Below are positions 8,765 through 17,976 of a stretch of DNA of 64,000 nt, piece by piece. A model generated the notes under the pieces. The model worked only from the letters and a program-made list of their open reading frames with translations. It ran no database searches and was not told where the DNA came from. Position 1 is the first letter of the stretch. Each line of letters begins with the position of its first letter. The stretch comes from Cupriavidus basilensis (lineage in GTDB: Bacteria > Pseudomonadota > Gammaproteobacteria > Burkholderiales > Burkholderiaceae). Location: assembly GCF_000832305.1 (NCBI RefSeq), contig NZ_CP010537.1, forward strand, positions 2,542,001 through 2,606,000. Direction: 5' to 3'. A program made the translations under genes and the position numbers.

Positions 8765-9083
8765 GGAGAGAACGTAACTATTCAGCCACCACGCGTCAGA
8801 CAGGCGAAGGTACGTTGCCCGAAAATGCAAGGGTCGGCGCCTGGAAGAGCGCGGCCCTGTTTTCGCAGGGAGGCAAGATAGGAGCGAATGGTGCAGAACG
8901 CGCTCAGCCCGTGCGGGGTGAGCAAGCCGCCCGAGACCTTCCGTTTGAGTTTGGGCATGCGGATGTCGCGTTCGGCTTGGTTGAACCGAAATAAAGCGAT
9001 CCTTGCAGGAGGCTGGCGTGGCCTCATTGGGAACGCCAGAGTTTCGTCGTACGGCCCTGGGTTCCAACAGATTCCTTGGCCCC
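8765..9083. other. 319-bp gap between convergent genes holding an IS66 transposase remnant
   Basis: This gap lies between the convergent DUF1254 gene and fadD3. The central part encodes an IS66 TnpC C-terminal scrap on the minus strand (listed separately). The bases at 8774-8787, GTAACTATTCAGCC, could be an old terminal inverted repeat. I do not see the partner end. Nothing else is recognisable. Confidence 0.6.
8782..8985 (-). pseudogene. IS66-family transposase (TnpC) C-terminal fragment
   Basis: The minus-strand frame reads [20 protein letters not shown], continues [20 protein letters not shown], then [17 protein letters not shown]. This is the characteristic C-terminal block of IS66 DDE transposases (NQAERDxRMxKxxxKxSG ... 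FxxIRSYLxTxRKQG). Only about 65 residues remain. There is no catalytic DDE core, no TnpA or TnpB, and no in-frame start that makes sense. It is a relic of an insertion at the edge of the steroid operon. Confidence 0.8.
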
Positions 9084-10724
9084 TCACCCCTCCCGCAACC
9101 GATACTTAAGAATCTTGCCGGCCGCGCTGGTCGGCAGCGTCTGCACGAACACCACCTCGCGCGGCACCTTGTAGTTGGCCATATGCCGGCGCGCCCAGTC
9201 GATCAGTTCGTCTGCGCCAACCTTGCTGCCATGCCGCAGCACCACAAAAGCCTTCCCCGCCTCGCCCAGGCGCTCGTGCGGAACGCCCACCACCGCCACT
9301 TGCGCGATCGCCGGATGGGATACCAGCAGCTTCTCGATCTCGGCCGGATAGCAATTGAAGCCGCCGACGATAAACATGTCCTTGATGCGGTCGGTGATAC
9401 GCAGGTTGCCGCGCACGTCCAGCGTGCCGATATCGCCAGTGCGCAGCCAGCCGCCCGCATCGATGGCTTCGGTGGTCGCCTCCGGTAGCTGGAAGTAACC
9501 GCGCATCACGTTGTAGCCGCGCACCGTCACCTCCCCCGGCTCGCCCGCCGGCACCGGATAGCCGGCGCCATCCACGCAGCGCAGCTCGACCCCCGGCATG
9601 GCGCGGCCCGAGGTCAGCGCCACGATGTCGGCATCGTCTGCGGCACGGGTCAGGGTGGCGAAACCGCACGACTCGGTCAGGCCATAGCCGGTGAAGATGT
9701 CGCGAAAGCCGAGCTCGCGCCGCATGCGCTGGATCAGCACGGGCGGGATCGCCGACGCACCTGTCACCGCAACCCGCAGCGAGGACAGGTCGAACTCGCG
9801 CAGGCGCGGATGGTTCAGCAGTGTCTGGTAGAGCGTGGGCGGCCCGGGCAGCACCGTGATGCGCTCGTTCTCGATGCGGGTCATCACGGCCTCGGCATCG
9901 AACACCAGATGCGGCAGGATGGTGGCGCCGCTGGCCAGCGCGGCCAGCCACCCGGCCTTGTAGCCAAAGGTGTGGAAGAAGGGATTGACGATCAGGTAGC
10001 GGTCGCCGGCTTCCACGCCGGTGATCGAGGCCCAGCCGTGGATGGCCTGCAGGTTCTGCGCATGCGCGGTCATCACGCCCTTGGGGCGCCCGGTGGTGCC
10101 GGAGGTGAACATGATGTCCATCAGGGTGTCGCCGGACACGGCACTCTCGCAGGCACGGAATGCAGCCTCGCCGGTTTGCGCCGCCAGTGCCAGGAAGTCC
10201 GCCCAGGCAAGCTCGTCCGGCGCCATCTGCCGCCCTGCGCGCCCGCGCAGCACCACGATCCGCTCCAGCGTGCCGGGCCGGTGCGGCGCCAGCATTTCCG
10301 GATAGCTCTCGCCGAGGAAATTGTCGATGCAGAACAGCACCCGCGCGCCGCTGTCGGCCAGGATCGCGCCGGCTTCCATGCCCTTCATGCGGGTATTGAT
10401 GGGCACCAGCGCCGCCCCAATGCTGTGCGCGGCCAGGGCGGCGACGATCCATTCCGACAGGTTGGGCGCCCAGACGGCGACCCGGTCGCCAGGCAACAGG
10501 CCCAGCGCGAGCAGCGCACGCCCCGCCTGCGCACGCAGCGTGTCGAGCTCCGTGAAGCTGAGCCGCAGCCCGTCCTCCTGGATGGCGATGCGCGCGCCGT
10601 GGCGCGCGGCGGCTGTGCGTACCAGTTCCGGGATGGTGGCCGGGATGGTGGCGGGGATGGCCTGCCCCGCGCTGGCGGCGCCGGCCAACCTCGGTTCGGT
10701 TTCGATGGTGTCGGTTGTCATCAT
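9084..10724 (-). CDS. fadD3: FadD3-like acyl-CoA synthetase (candidate HIP-CoA ligase)
   Basis: This 546-residue ANL-superfamily ligase activates a carboxylic acid with ATP and CoA. Motifs are the P-loop [30 protein letters not shown], the hinge [12 protein letters not shown] with [22 protein letters not shown], and the catalytic C-terminal Lys in [14 protein letters not shown]. In steroid degraders FadD3 loads HIP, the C/D-ring propionate, onto CoA, which fits a gene co-transcribed with kshB and kstD. The ATG is at 10724, one base after the kshB stop. A second ATG follows immediately. The N-terminus has a short internal repeat ([12 protein letters not shown]). It is the last gene of the 19128->9084 operon. 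Substrate assignment rests on context. Confidence 0.8.
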   Translation of the reverse strand: MMTTDTIETEPRLAGAASAGQAIPATIPATIPELVRTAAARHGARIAIQEDGLRLSFTELDTLRAQAGRALLALGLLPGDRVAVWAPNLSEWIVAALAAHSIGAALVPINTRMKGMEAGAILADSGARVLFCIDNFLGESYPEMLAPHRPGTLERIVVLRGRAGRQMAPDELAWADFLALAAQTGEAAFRACESAVSGDTLMDIMFTSGTTGRPKGVMTAHAQNLQAIHGWASITGVEAGDRYLIVNPFFHTFGYKAGWLAALASGATILPHLVFDAEAVMTRIENERITVLPGPPTLYQTLLNHPRLREFDLSSLRVAVTGASAIPPVLIQRMRRELGFRDIFTGYGLTESCGFATLTRAADDADIVALTSGRAMPGVELRCVDGAGYPVPAGEPGEVTVRGYNVMRGYFQLPEATTEAIDAGGWLRTGDIGTLDVRGNLRITDRIKDMFIVGGFNCYPAEIEKLLVSHPAIAQVAVVGVPHERLGEAGKAFVVLRHGSKVGADELIDWARRHMANYKVPREVVFVQTLPTSAAGKILKYRLREG

Positions 10725-10725
10725 G

Positions 10726-11754
10726 TCAGTCTGGAAATTTCAGGTGCAGTTCGCTGCCGGCCGCGCGGGCCTGGCAGGCCAGGGTCCAGCCGGCCTCACG
10801 GTCGGCGGCGTCGAGCACGTGGTTCTCCCCCAGCGTGGCCTCACCGTGCGTCACCTGGCACATGCAGGCGCCGCAAAGGCCGGAGCGGCAGGAGTTCGGC
10901 GCCGCCACGCCGGCCCGCAGCATGGCGTCGAGCACGGTTTCGCCGGCGTGCGCGTCGAGCCGGTGGCGTACGCCGTCGAGCTCCACTTCCAGTGCGGCGG
11001 GCGCGCAAGCTGCCGGCGTTTGTTCTTTGGCCGGCACCGCGGCCGGCGGCGGCGCGCCGAAGCGCTCCACGTGAATCCGCTCGCGTGCCACGCCAAGCGT
11101 CTGCAATGCGGCCTGGGCACCGTCCATAAAGGGTCCCGGCCCGCAGATAAAGCAATCGGCGTGGCCCCACGGCGCGGCCAGCGCTTCAAGCTGGGCCTGC
11201 GAGGGCGGCCCCTGCACGCTGTCCAGCCAGTGGATCACGCGCAGCCTGTCCGCGTGGCGCGCAGCCAGCTCGCACAGCGCATCGCGGAAGATCACGCTGC
11301 GCTCGTCGCGGTTGGCGTAGATCAGCGTGACGTTGCCGCCGCCATGGCGCAGCGCGGCCTTGGCGATCGACAGCACCGGCGTGATGCCGCTGCCGCCGGC
11401 AAACAGCAGCAGGTCGCCATCCAGGCTGCGCGGCGTGAAGACGCCGGCGGGCGGCATCACCTCGACCGTGTCGCCGGCGCCGAGCCGGTCGCAGATCCAG
11501 TTGGATACGCGCCCGCCGCGCACGCGCTTGATGGTCACCCGCAGCGCGCTGTCGACCTGGGGGCTGCTGGACAGCGAGTAGCAGCGCTGCTGCGCGGCGC
11601 CCTCCAGCGGCACCTTGAGCGTCAGGAACTGGCCCGGCCGGTAGGCGAACGTATCGCGCAGTCCGTCGGGCAGCTCGAACACCAGCGAGCTTGCCTCGTC
11701 GGTTTCGGCCACCACCTGGGCGATGCGCAGCGGGTGGAATTGCGCTTGCACCAT
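10726..11754 (-). CDS. kshB: KshB, ferredoxin reductase of 3-ketosteroid 9alpha-hydroxylase
   Basis: This 342-residue electron-transfer protein has three modules in order. The FAD domain carries RPGQFLTLKVP and RCYSLSSSP. The NAD domain carries FAGGSGITPVLSIAKA and CFICGPGPFMDGA. The C-terminal plant-type [2Fe-2S] domain has ligands in CRSGLCGACMC and a distal Cys in WTLACQAR. This is the KshB/PaaE layout. In a steroid cluster it should pass electrons from NADH to the Rieske oxygenase KshA, which opens ring B. No kshA is present in the window, so the oxygenase must lie elsewhere. It starts 11 nt after the SDR stop and ends 1 nt before fadD3. PaaE-like reductases of other oxygenases look similar, so context decides the name. 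Confidence 0.82.
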   Translation of the reverse strand: MVQAQFHPLRIAQVVAETDEASSLVFELPDGLRDTFAYRPGQFLTLKVPLEGAAQQRCYSLSSSPQVDSALRVTIKRVRGGRVSNWICDRLGAGDTVEVMPPAGVFTPRSLDGDLLLFAGGSGITPVLSIAKAALRHGGGNVTLIYANRDERSVIFRDALCELAARHADRLRVIHWLDSVQGPPSQAQLEALAAPWGHADCFICGPGPFMDGAQAALQTLGVARERIHVERFGAPPPAAVPAKEQTPAACAPAALEVELDGVRHRLDAHAGETVLDAMLRAGVAAPNSCRSGLCGACMCQVTHGEATLGENHVLDAADREAGWTLACQARAAGSELHLKFPD

Positions 11755-11765
11755 GATGTCCGCGA

Positions 11766-12533
11766 TCAGGCTACGCCCATGATGGTCTGCGCATTGTCGA
11801 TGCGCAGCTCGGCGCCGTTGACAAAGCGCGACTCATCGGAGGCCAGGAACAGCACCAGGTTTGCCACGTCGCCGGGCAGGCACATGCGCTGCATCGGATC
11901 GCCGCCCTGCTGCTCATGGGTGGCCGGGGCGTCGGCCGCGCCTTGCATCAGCGCGGCCGTCATCGGCGTCAGGATGCCATCCGGGTGGACGGAATTGCAG
12001 CGGATCTTGTAGCCGCGCTGCTTGCAGTAGGCTGCCACGCTGCGGGTGAGCGCAGCCACCGCGCCCTTGCTGGCGCTATAGGCACAGAACACACCCATGC
12101 CGCCCAGCGCCGCCACCGAAGACATATTCACGATGACCCCACCGCTCGCCTTCATCGCACCCACGCCGTACTTGCAGCCCAGGAAATAGCCATCGGCATT
12201 GATGCGCATGACGCGCTGCCATTGCTCCAGCGTGGTGTCCTCCACCGAGCCCAGCGCCAGCACCGCGGCGTTGTTGACCAGCACGCCCGGCGTGCCGAAA
12301 CGGTCCTGGGTGCGCTGCATGACCTGCTGCCAGCCGGCTTCGCTGGCGATATCGTGGGGCACGAAGATGGCGGTGTCGCCGATCTCGCGCGCCACGGCGT
12401 GGCCGGCCTCCTCGTTCAGGTCGGTCAGCACCACGCGCGCGCCCTCGCGCGCCAGCAGCAAGGCATCTTCCTTGCCGACGCCGCTGGCGGCGCCGGTGAC
12501 GATGGCGATCTTTCCTTCAACCCGGTTGCTCAT
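11766..12533 (-). CDS. short-chain dehydrogenase resembling 3beta/17beta-hydroxysteroid dehydrogenase
   Basis: This 255-residue SDR oxidises a hydroxyl with NAD(P)+. Seen are the cofactor motif TGAASGVG, NNAAVLALG, the catalytic Ser in VNMSSVAAL, and the YSASKGA catalytic Tyr/Lys. It resembles the 254-residue 3beta/17beta-HSD of Comamonas testosteroni from start to end: MSNRVEGKIAIVTGAASGVG here against MSNRLQGKVALVTGGASGVG as I recall it, plus the shared SVHPDGILTPM and LVLFLASDES. It should convert 3beta- or 17beta-hydroxysteroids such as testosterone to ketones. AAGGAGA stands 8 nt before the ATG at 12533. That start lies 17 nt inside the 3' end of the preceding flavoprotein gene, so the two are coupled. 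Confidence 0.85.
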   Translation of the reverse strand: MSNRVEGKIAIVTGAASGVGKEDALLLAREGARVVLTDLNEEAGHAVAREIGDTAIFVPHDIASEAGWQQVMQRTQDRFGTPGVLVNNAAVLALGSVEDTTLEQWQRVMRINADGYFLGCKYGVGAMKASGGVIVNMSSVAALGGMGVFCAYSASKGAVAALTRSVAAYCKQRGYKIRCNSVHPDGILTPMTAALMQGAADAPATHEQQGGDPMQRMCLPGDVANLVLFLASDESRFVNGAELRIDNAQTIMGVA

Positions 12534-14295
12534 GGCTTGTCTCCTTGGTGTGTTCGATGGTGTGGGTGTGTTCGTCGGTGTCTTCAATGCGGCCCGCCTG
12601 GTCCGCCAGGGCAACGAGATGGCGCCCGGCATTGCGCCCCGACCAGATGCAGTCGGCCAGCGAAAGGCCGCTCACGTAGTGATTCGATGCGATGCCGACC
12701 GCGGTGCGGCCGACCGCGTACAGGCCCGGGATCGCCGCTGCCTGCCCGCCGGCGCCTTGCGCCAGCACCTGGCCACACGCCTCGTCCACGCGCAGGCCGC
12801 CAAGGGTGATGGCGGGACAGGGAAAGGTGCGGCTGTGCGCGCTGATGTCGATGGCCAGATAGGGCCCGTGCTCCAGCGATGCGCACATCGCCGCGGATTT
12901 CCCCACGGGGTCGGGCCGCTCGCCGCGCGCCGCCGCGTTATACGCAGCCAGCGTCGCCAGCAAGGCCGCGCTCGGCATGCCCAGCTTGTCGGCAAGCGAT
13001 TCGATACCCGGGGCACGCGTGGCGCCAAACAGCATCAGCATGATGGCGGGCACGCGCTGAAAGGCCCAAAGGCGTCCGCTCACGCAATCGCGCAGGGCCG
13101 CGCGCGCCAGCCCGGCGTTCAGGATCAGCCAGGCGCGGCCACCGTGCTCCTCGCAGATGGCGTGGCCCAGGCGCGCGCCGTAGACTTCTTCGTTGCCGAT
13201 GCGCGCGCCTTGCGCGTTGACCACGCAGCCGCGCGCCCAGTCGAACGGCGGATTGACGAAGCGCCACGCGGAAACACGCTCCAGGTAGCGCGCCGCCGCC
13301 CCGACGGACAGGCCGAGGCGGATCCCGCTGCCATCGCAGCCGGTGGTGCCCAAGCGCCAGTTGCGGCGGTACTTGGGGGCATGCGCGGCCACCATGGCCG
13401 GGTTGAAGATAAAGCCGCCGGTGGCCAGCACCACGGCACCGGCACGCACTGCATAGGGCTGGGCGAATTTCGCTTCCAGTTGCGTCACGCGCCGGCGCAA
13501 GGCATCGGCCAGCGCCGGGCAAAGATTGTGCAGGCGCTCGGCCCAGCGCGCCAGGCGGGCATGCCGGCGTTGCAGGCGGCCCGGCGGCAGGCGCCGCAGT
13601 TCCACGCCGATGACCGCGCCCTGGCCATCGACGATCAGGCGGCGCGCCGCGGCATGGCGCATCACGTCCACCCCGGCCTGCGCCTGCACCGCGCGCCGCA
13701 GCACGCCGTACAGCACGTGGCCGGACATGCCATTGCCCTTGCAGCGATGGCCGCGCGGCGCCGGCTCGGCATGGCGCGCGTAGTCCGCCACGGCCTCGTT
13801 GCCCGAGTAGTAGAGGTAATAGTCCTGCGCGGGATACGAGGTCTTGCGGGGCGGCACAGTGGCGGCAAAGCGCGCGCCCAGTTGCTCCAGCCAGGCGATC
13901 ATGCCCGCGCTGCGCTCGCAGAAGGCATGCAGCGTGGCATCGCCCACGGCGTCGCCAACCTCCTGGCGCAGGTAAGCCGCCATGGCCTCGGGCGTGTCAT
14001 GGTAGCCGGCAGCCTGCTGGTATGGCGTGCCACCGCCGGCATACACCACGCCGCCGCTCCTGGCGCTGGCGCCGCCGCCTTCGAAGCGCTCGGCCACGAC
14101 CACGCCGAGCCCGCCCCGTGCGGCTTCGAGCGCCGCGCAGGCGCCCGCCGCGCCGAAACCGATCACCGCCACGTCGCAGCAGGCATCCCAGCCGTAGGCG
14201 AGCGGGTCGGCGACGACCAGCGGCGGCGATACCGCGTTGACCCCGCCTGAGGTCGGATCAGAAGCGGGATCGGGAACGACGGCGGTGGCGGTCAT
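12517..14295 (-). CDS. FAD-dependent 3-ketosteroid dehydrogenase, candidate delta4-(5alpha) type (TesI-like)
   Basis: This 592-residue flavoprotein of the fumarate reductase/KstD superfamily has the Rossmann motif VAVIGFGAAGACAALEAARG and a C-terminal FAD block IPGLYAVGRTAVGIASNHYV. It lacks the YPGxG motif of delta1 dehydrogenases. It has Tyr540-Val-Ser542 instead, reminiscent of the Tyr/Ser pair reported for delta4-(5alpha)-KSTD of Rhodococcus. I therefore suggest a 5alpha-reduced 3-ketosteroid delta4-dehydrogenase, like TesI of Comamonas, but this needs testing. The last 20 residues (HTHTIEHTKETSHEQPG) derive from a short ACAC-rich repeat overlapping the SDR start and look non-conserved. 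The gene starts 27 nt after hsaB. Confidence 0.78.
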   Translation of the reverse strand: MTATAVVPDPASDPTSGGVNAVSPPLVVADPLAYGWDACCDVAVIGFGAAGACAALEAARGGLGVVVAERFEGGGASARSGGVVYAGGGTPYQQAAGYHDTPEAMAAYLRQEVGDAVGDATLHAFCERSAGMIAWLEQLGARFAATVPPRKTSYPAQDYYLYYSGNEAVADYARHAEPAPRGHRCKGNGMSGHVLYGVLRRAVQAQAGVDVMRHAAARRLIVDGQGAVIGVELRRLPPGRLQRRHARLARWAERLHNLCPALADALRRRVTQLEAKFAQPYAVRAGAVVLATGGFIFNPAMVAAHAPKYRRNWRLGTTGCDGSGIRLGLSVGAAARYLERVSAWRFVNPPFDWARGCVVNAQGARIGNEEVYGARLGHAICEEHGGRAWLILNAGLARAALRDCVSGRLWAFQRVPAIMLMLFGATRAPGIESLADKLGMPSAALLATLAAYNAAARGERPDPVGKSAAMCASLEHGPYLAIDISAHSRTFPCPAITLGGLRVDEACGQVLAQGAGGQAAAIPGLYAVGRTAVGIASNHYVSGLSLADCIWSGRNAGRHLVALADQAGRIEDTDEHTHTIEHTKETSHEQPG

Positions 14296-14322
14296 GGCGC
14301 GGGCTCCGGCATCTGGTTCACC

Positions 14323-14844
14323 TCACGCTGCCCGCAGGCTGGCGAGCGGCGCCGAGGTGGAGTAAGCGCCGTCCACATAGACCAGCGGCGCCACCTCGCC
14401 GGCCAGCCGGACCTCGCGCAGGCGGCCGATGAAGACGGCGTGGGTGCCGTAGTCGAAACGGCCGTCCTGCTCGCAGATCAGGTTTGCCTGGGCATCGCGC
14501 AGGAAAGGCACGCCCAGCAGGTCGGCCTCCCACTGGCCCGTGGTAAAGCGCTCCTCGCCCTTGAGGCGGCCGCTGCAATCGACTGCGATGTCGCGATGAT
14601 CGGCGGCCAGCAGGTTGACGCAGAAGTCCACTCCGGCATTGAGCGCCGGGTAGATCGAGGCATTGCGGTGGATGCAGATCAGCAGCGAAGGCGGATCGGC
14701 GGACAGCGAATCGACCGCCGTGACCGACATCGAGTAGCGGCGCTCGCCCTCGCGGCAACTCACCACCGCTACCGAGCGCGCCATGCGGCGCATTGCCATC
14801 AGCATATCGTCGCGCAGCGACGGGGAAATAGTCTGGTTCATCAT
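14323..14844 (-). CDS. hsaB: HsaB/TesA1-type flavin reductase
   Basis: This 173-residue FMN-binding flavin reductase of the two-component monooxygenase class contains MARSVAVVSCREGERRYSMS, VTAVDSLSADPPSLLICIHR, NAGVDFCVNLLAADHRDIAV and the C-terminal G(D/H)xxxxxG-type block FDYGTHAVFIGRLREV. It should supply reduced FMN to the HsaA oxygenase encoded two genes upstream. The ATG pair at 14844/14841 follows AGGAGG. A further ATG at 14895, 5 nt after the kstD stop, would add 17 poorly conserved residues. Length is close to actinobacterial HsaB (about 187 aa). Confidence 0.82.
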   Translation of the reverse strand: MMNQTISPSLRDDMLMAMRRMARSVAVVSCREGERRYSMSVTAVDSLSADPPSLLICIHRNASIYPALNAGVDFCVNLLAADHRDIAVDCSGRLKGEERFTTGQWEADLLGVPFLRDAQANLICEQDGRFDYGTHAVFIGRLREVRLAGEVAPLVYVDGAYSTSAPLASLRAA

Positions 14845-14899
14845 GCCTCCTGCTTGTATGCCGCGCGGCGCGGTAGCCGCATCGCGCTGCGTCATGGTG

Positions 14900-16642
14900 T
14901 TATTCCGCCTGGCCCTGCCCGGTTGCCCCGCCCGCCAGCACATCGGCGGCGATCAGGCCAAAGGTCATGGCCGGCCCGATGGTGGAGCCAGCGCCCGGAT
15001 AGCTGGCGCCCATCATCGAGGCGCTGGTATTGCCGATGGCGAACAACCCGTCGATGGGCGAGCCATCCTCGCGCAGCACGCGGGCGCTGGCGTCGGTCGC
15101 CAGCCCGCCCTTGGTGCCGATATCGCCCGCGTCGATGCGCACCGCGTAGAACGGCGGGCGCCCGATCGGCGCCAGGCACGGGTTGGGGCGGACCTGGGTG
15201 TCGCCGTAGTAGGTATCGAAAACGTTGTCGCCCTTGCCAAAGTCCTCGTCCACCCCGCGCGCTGCGAAGCCGTTCATGCGGTTGGCGGTATGCGCCAGGG
15301 CAGCGGGGGCGATGCCGACGCGCCGGGCGAGCGCATCGAGCGATTCGGCGCGCACCAGGATGTCCGCGAAGGGCGCGGGGATGCGGTGGTCCGGCATGAT
15401 CGATCCGGGCAGGATCGGCCCGCAGGGATACTTGCGCCGGAAGGTGGCATCGAACACCAGCCACGCCGGCACGCTGCAGCCCGTCTGCTCGTGGTCGCGG
15501 TACATCGCGGGCACGAACTCGGAATACGGCGCGGCCTCGTTGACGAAACGCCTGCCGCGCCCGTTGACGACGATGCAGCCGGGCAACGCGCGCTCGACAA
15601 AGATCGCGCGCTGTTTTTCCTCGCCGCTGACCTTCACCGTTGGCGCGCCCCAGACATGCGACATCAGCTCCAGCGCCGCGCCCGCGCGCTGCGCGGCCTG
15701 GATGCCGTCGCCGGTGTTGTGGGGCGGCGTGGCGCTCCACTCGGCCCGGCTGGGGTGCGGCAGGTATTGCTCGCGCATGGCCTGGTTGCGCTCGAAACCG
15801 CCCGCGGCCAGGATCACCCCGCGCCGGGCTTCGATGCGCACGGGTACGCCATCGCGCCGCGCCTGCACGCCGGTGACGCGCGCCGCGCCGCCGTGCTCCT
15901 CCACCAGCAGGTCTTCCAGCGCGGTATCGAGCCACAGCGGGATGCCGCGCGTCATCATGGCGTGGCGCAAGCCGCCCACCAGGCTGTTGCCCAGCGTAAG
16001 CCGACGGTCGCGCGCGGTGCGCCGGCGCCAGCCCAGATCCAACCAGTAGCGCCCGAACTGCCGGGCCGCCACGCCCAGCCAGCCCCGGCTTTTGCTCAGC
16101 ATGGCGTGGGCCTCGGCGGAGGTCACCGCCACCCGGCCCGCCACCAGCGTCCCGGGCGAAGGCGGGCGCAGCCGCTCGAACTCCGCGCCCAGCAGCGCGC
16201 CATCGAACGGCATCGGATCCAGCGACCGGTATCCCGGCAACGCGCCCGGCAAGCGCTGGAAGTAATCGGCGTAGCGCGGCAGCGAGTAGTAGCGCACCCC
16301 CGTGCGCTGCTCCAGGTAGCCAAGCATGCGCGGACCATGTTCCAGGTAGGCGCGCAGCTTGGCGGGCGTGGAGCGGCCTTCGGTGCACGCTTCGAGATAG
16401 GCGAGCGCGGCGTCGTAGCTGTCGCTGCCTCCCGCTTCTTCGATATGGTGATTGAGCGGAATCCAGATCCCGCCGCCGGATACCGCGGAGGTGCCGCCGT
16501 ACTGGCCGCTCTTTTCCACCACCACCACGGACAGGCCGCGATCCGCCGCGCGGCAGGCTGCCAGCATGCCGCCCGCCCCGGAGCCAACCACCACCACATC
16601 AAACACGGCGGTGCCGCCTGCCTGCCCTGCTTCCTGATTCAT
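14900..16642 (-). CDS. kstD: 3-ketosteroid delta1-dehydrogenase
   Basis: This 580-residue FAD enzyme introduces the 1,2 double bond into ring A of 3-ketosteroids. The N-terminal motif is FDVVVVGSGAGGMLAACRAA with VVVVEKSGQYGGTSAVSGG. The substrate loop is LPGALPGYRSLDPMPFDG. The C-terminal block is SYPGAGSTIGPAMTFG, where Tyr548 and Gly552 match the Tyr487/Gly491 pair of Rhodococcus KstD1 that handles the 3-keto group. The ATG at 16642 has GGAG 8 nt upstream; a GTG at 16654 is less likely. It is 19 nt after hsaA. Together with HsaA and HsaB it forms the A/B-ring opening set (TesH in Comamonas naming). Confidence 0.9.
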   Translation of the reverse strand: MNQEAGQAGGTAVFDVVVVGSGAGGMLAACRAADRGLSVVVVEKSGQYGGTSAVSGGGIWIPLNHHIEEAGGSDSYDAALAYLEACTEGRSTPAKLRAYLEHGPRMLGYLEQRTGVRYYSLPRYADYFQRLPGALPGYRSLDPMPFDGALLGAEFERLRPPSPGTLVAGRVAVTSAEAHAMLSKSRGWLGVAARQFGRYWLDLGWRRRTARDRRLTLGNSLVGGLRHAMMTRGIPLWLDTALEDLLVEEHGGAARVTGVQARRDGVPVRIEARRGVILAAGGFERNQAMREQYLPHPSRAEWSATPPHNTGDGIQAAQRAGAALELMSHVWGAPTVKVSGEEKQRAIFVERALPGCIVVNGRGRRFVNEAAPYSEFVPAMYRDHEQTGCSVPAWLVFDATFRRKYPCGPILPGSIMPDHRIPAPFADILVRAESLDALARRVGIAPAALAHTANRMNGFAARGVDEDFGKGDNVFDTYYGDTQVRPNPCLAPIGRPPFYAVRIDAGDIGTKGGLATDASARVLREDGSPIDGLFAIGNTSASMMGASYPGAGSTIGPAMTFGLIAADVLAGGATGQGQAE

Positions 16643-16661
16643 GATCCGCTCCACGCCGGCC

Positions 16662-17861
16662 TCAGATAAAGAAATCGGTGTTGGTGCGGCCCATCATCAC
16701 GCCGCCCAGGTTCTGGCCGAACCGATCCAGGTTGTTGGCGTAGTGGGCGCGCGCCGCGTGCAGGTCAAGGAAGCGGCGCACCAGCGGATTGGTGACGTAG
16801 ATGCCATTGCCGCCGGCGTAGCGCAGCAGGCTGCTGGCGAGCTGCGCGCAGCGCTCGGCCACCTGCGACGACTGGTAGCGAAAATGCAGGCGGCGCGCGG
16901 TATCGAGCTGCTCGCCGCGCTGCGCCGTTGCCATCAGCTCGTCGAAATTGCGGCGCAGGATGGTGCGCATCTCGTCGATGCCGGCCGCGGCGTTGGCGCA
17001 GGCGAGTTGCGCGCCGCCGTCCTCGGCCGTCCTGCCGCCGCTGTTGGCGCTGACGCGGCCATCGGCATAGGCAACGAAATCGTCGAGCCCGCCTTCCAGC
17101 GCGCCGATGCAGGCCGTGCAGACGGCACGCACGAAGATCTGGGCGAACGGCAACTGGTACAGCGCCGCCTTGTTGAGCGACAGGCCGGGACTGGTGCCTA
17201 TGGCGCCGTCGATGGCGCTGTGGGTGCGGTAGGCCGGCACGAAAACGTCGTCCACCACGATGTCGTGGCTGCCGGTGGCACGCAGGCCCAGCACATCCCA
17301 GTTGCGCACGATGGTGTAGTCGCCGCGCGGCAGCAAGAAGGTGCGGTACTCGGGCGCAGCGCCAGGCTGCTGCGGCGGCACCAGCCCGCCGAGGAAGATC
17401 CAGTCGCACAGCTCGCTGCCGCTGGAGAACTTCCAGTGCCCGGAGAAGCGGAAGCCGCCGTCCACCGGCACCACCTTGCCCACCGGCATATAAGTCGAGG
17501 CGATCAGGGTAGACGCGTCCGTGCCCCAGACGTCCTGCTGCGCGCGGCCGTCGAACAAGGCGAGCTGCCAGTTGTGCACGCCCACCACGCCATAGACCCA
17601 GGCGGTGGACATGCAACCCTTGGCCAGGGCCATCTGAATCTCGAAGAAGGTCTGCGGGTCCAGCTCATGGCCGCCGTAGCGGCGCGGCTGCAGGACCTTG
17701 AAGAAGCCCGCGGCCTGCATGTCGGCCACGGTGTCGGCCGGGATGCGCGCTTGCGCCTCGGCCTGGCCCGCGCGCTGCGCCAGCACCGGGATCATTTCGT
17801 GCGCGCGGCCGATCAGTTCGGCTGCCAGTCCTTCGGGGTAGTTGTCTCGATGCACCGCCAT
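16662..17861 (-). CDS. hsaA: HsaA/TesA2, oxygenase of 3-HSA hydroxylase
   Basis: This is a 399-residue acyl-CoA-dehydrogenase-fold, FMNH2-dependent monooxygenase. It should hydroxylate the phenolic A ring of 3-HSA to the catechol cleaved by HsaC. It shows AGFFKVLQPRRYGGHELDP, the segment GCMSTAWVYGVVGVHNWQLA, VDGGFRFSGHWKFSSGSELC, NWDVLGLRATGSHDIVVDDV and a C-terminus ending GRTNTDFFI. Length is close to mycobacterial HsaA (394 aa). The start is uncertain. The ATG at 17861 has AGAGGAG directly abutting it. A GTG at 17855 would have better spacing. An ATG at 17903 adds 14 residues. The reductase HsaB lies two genes downstream. Confidence 0.87.
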   Translation of the reverse strand: MAVHRDNYPEGLAAELIGRAHEMIPVLAQRAGQAEAQARIPADTVADMQAAGFFKVLQPRRYGGHELDPQTFFEIQMALAKGCMSTAWVYGVVGVHNWQLALFDGRAQQDVWGTDASTLIASTYMPVGKVVPVDGGFRFSGHWKFSSGSELCDWIFLGGLVPPQQPGAAPEYRTFLLPRGDYTIVRNWDVLGLRATGSHDIVVDDVFVPAYRTHSAIDGAIGTSPGLSLNKAALYQLPFAQIFVRAVCTACIGALEGGLDDFVAYADGRVSANSGGRTAEDGGAQLACANAAAGIDEMRTILRRNFDELMATAQRGEQLDTARRLHFRYQSSQVAERCAQLASSLLRYAGGNGIYVTNPLVRRFLDLHAARAHYANNLDRFGQNLGGVMMGRTNTDFFI

Positions 17862-17976
17862 CTCCTCTTGCCGGCCGCCGGGCCGGTCTTGTCGTGCCTT
17901 CATGCTGCCATCGCCGCCGCCCCGCGCCATCGTCCGAGGGGACTAGTCGCGCGGCAGCGATGGGCCGGTGGCTCGC

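Noticed and set aside
12199-14250. Plus-strand open frame of 683 codons opposite the SDR and ketosteroid dehydrogenase genes
   Set aside because: It is opposite genes with clear catalytic motifs and its translation has no recognisable domain.
14440-16669. Plus-strand open frames opposite hsaB and kstD
   Set aside because: Arg/His/Gly-rich translations without motifs; shadows of the real minus-strand flavin genes.
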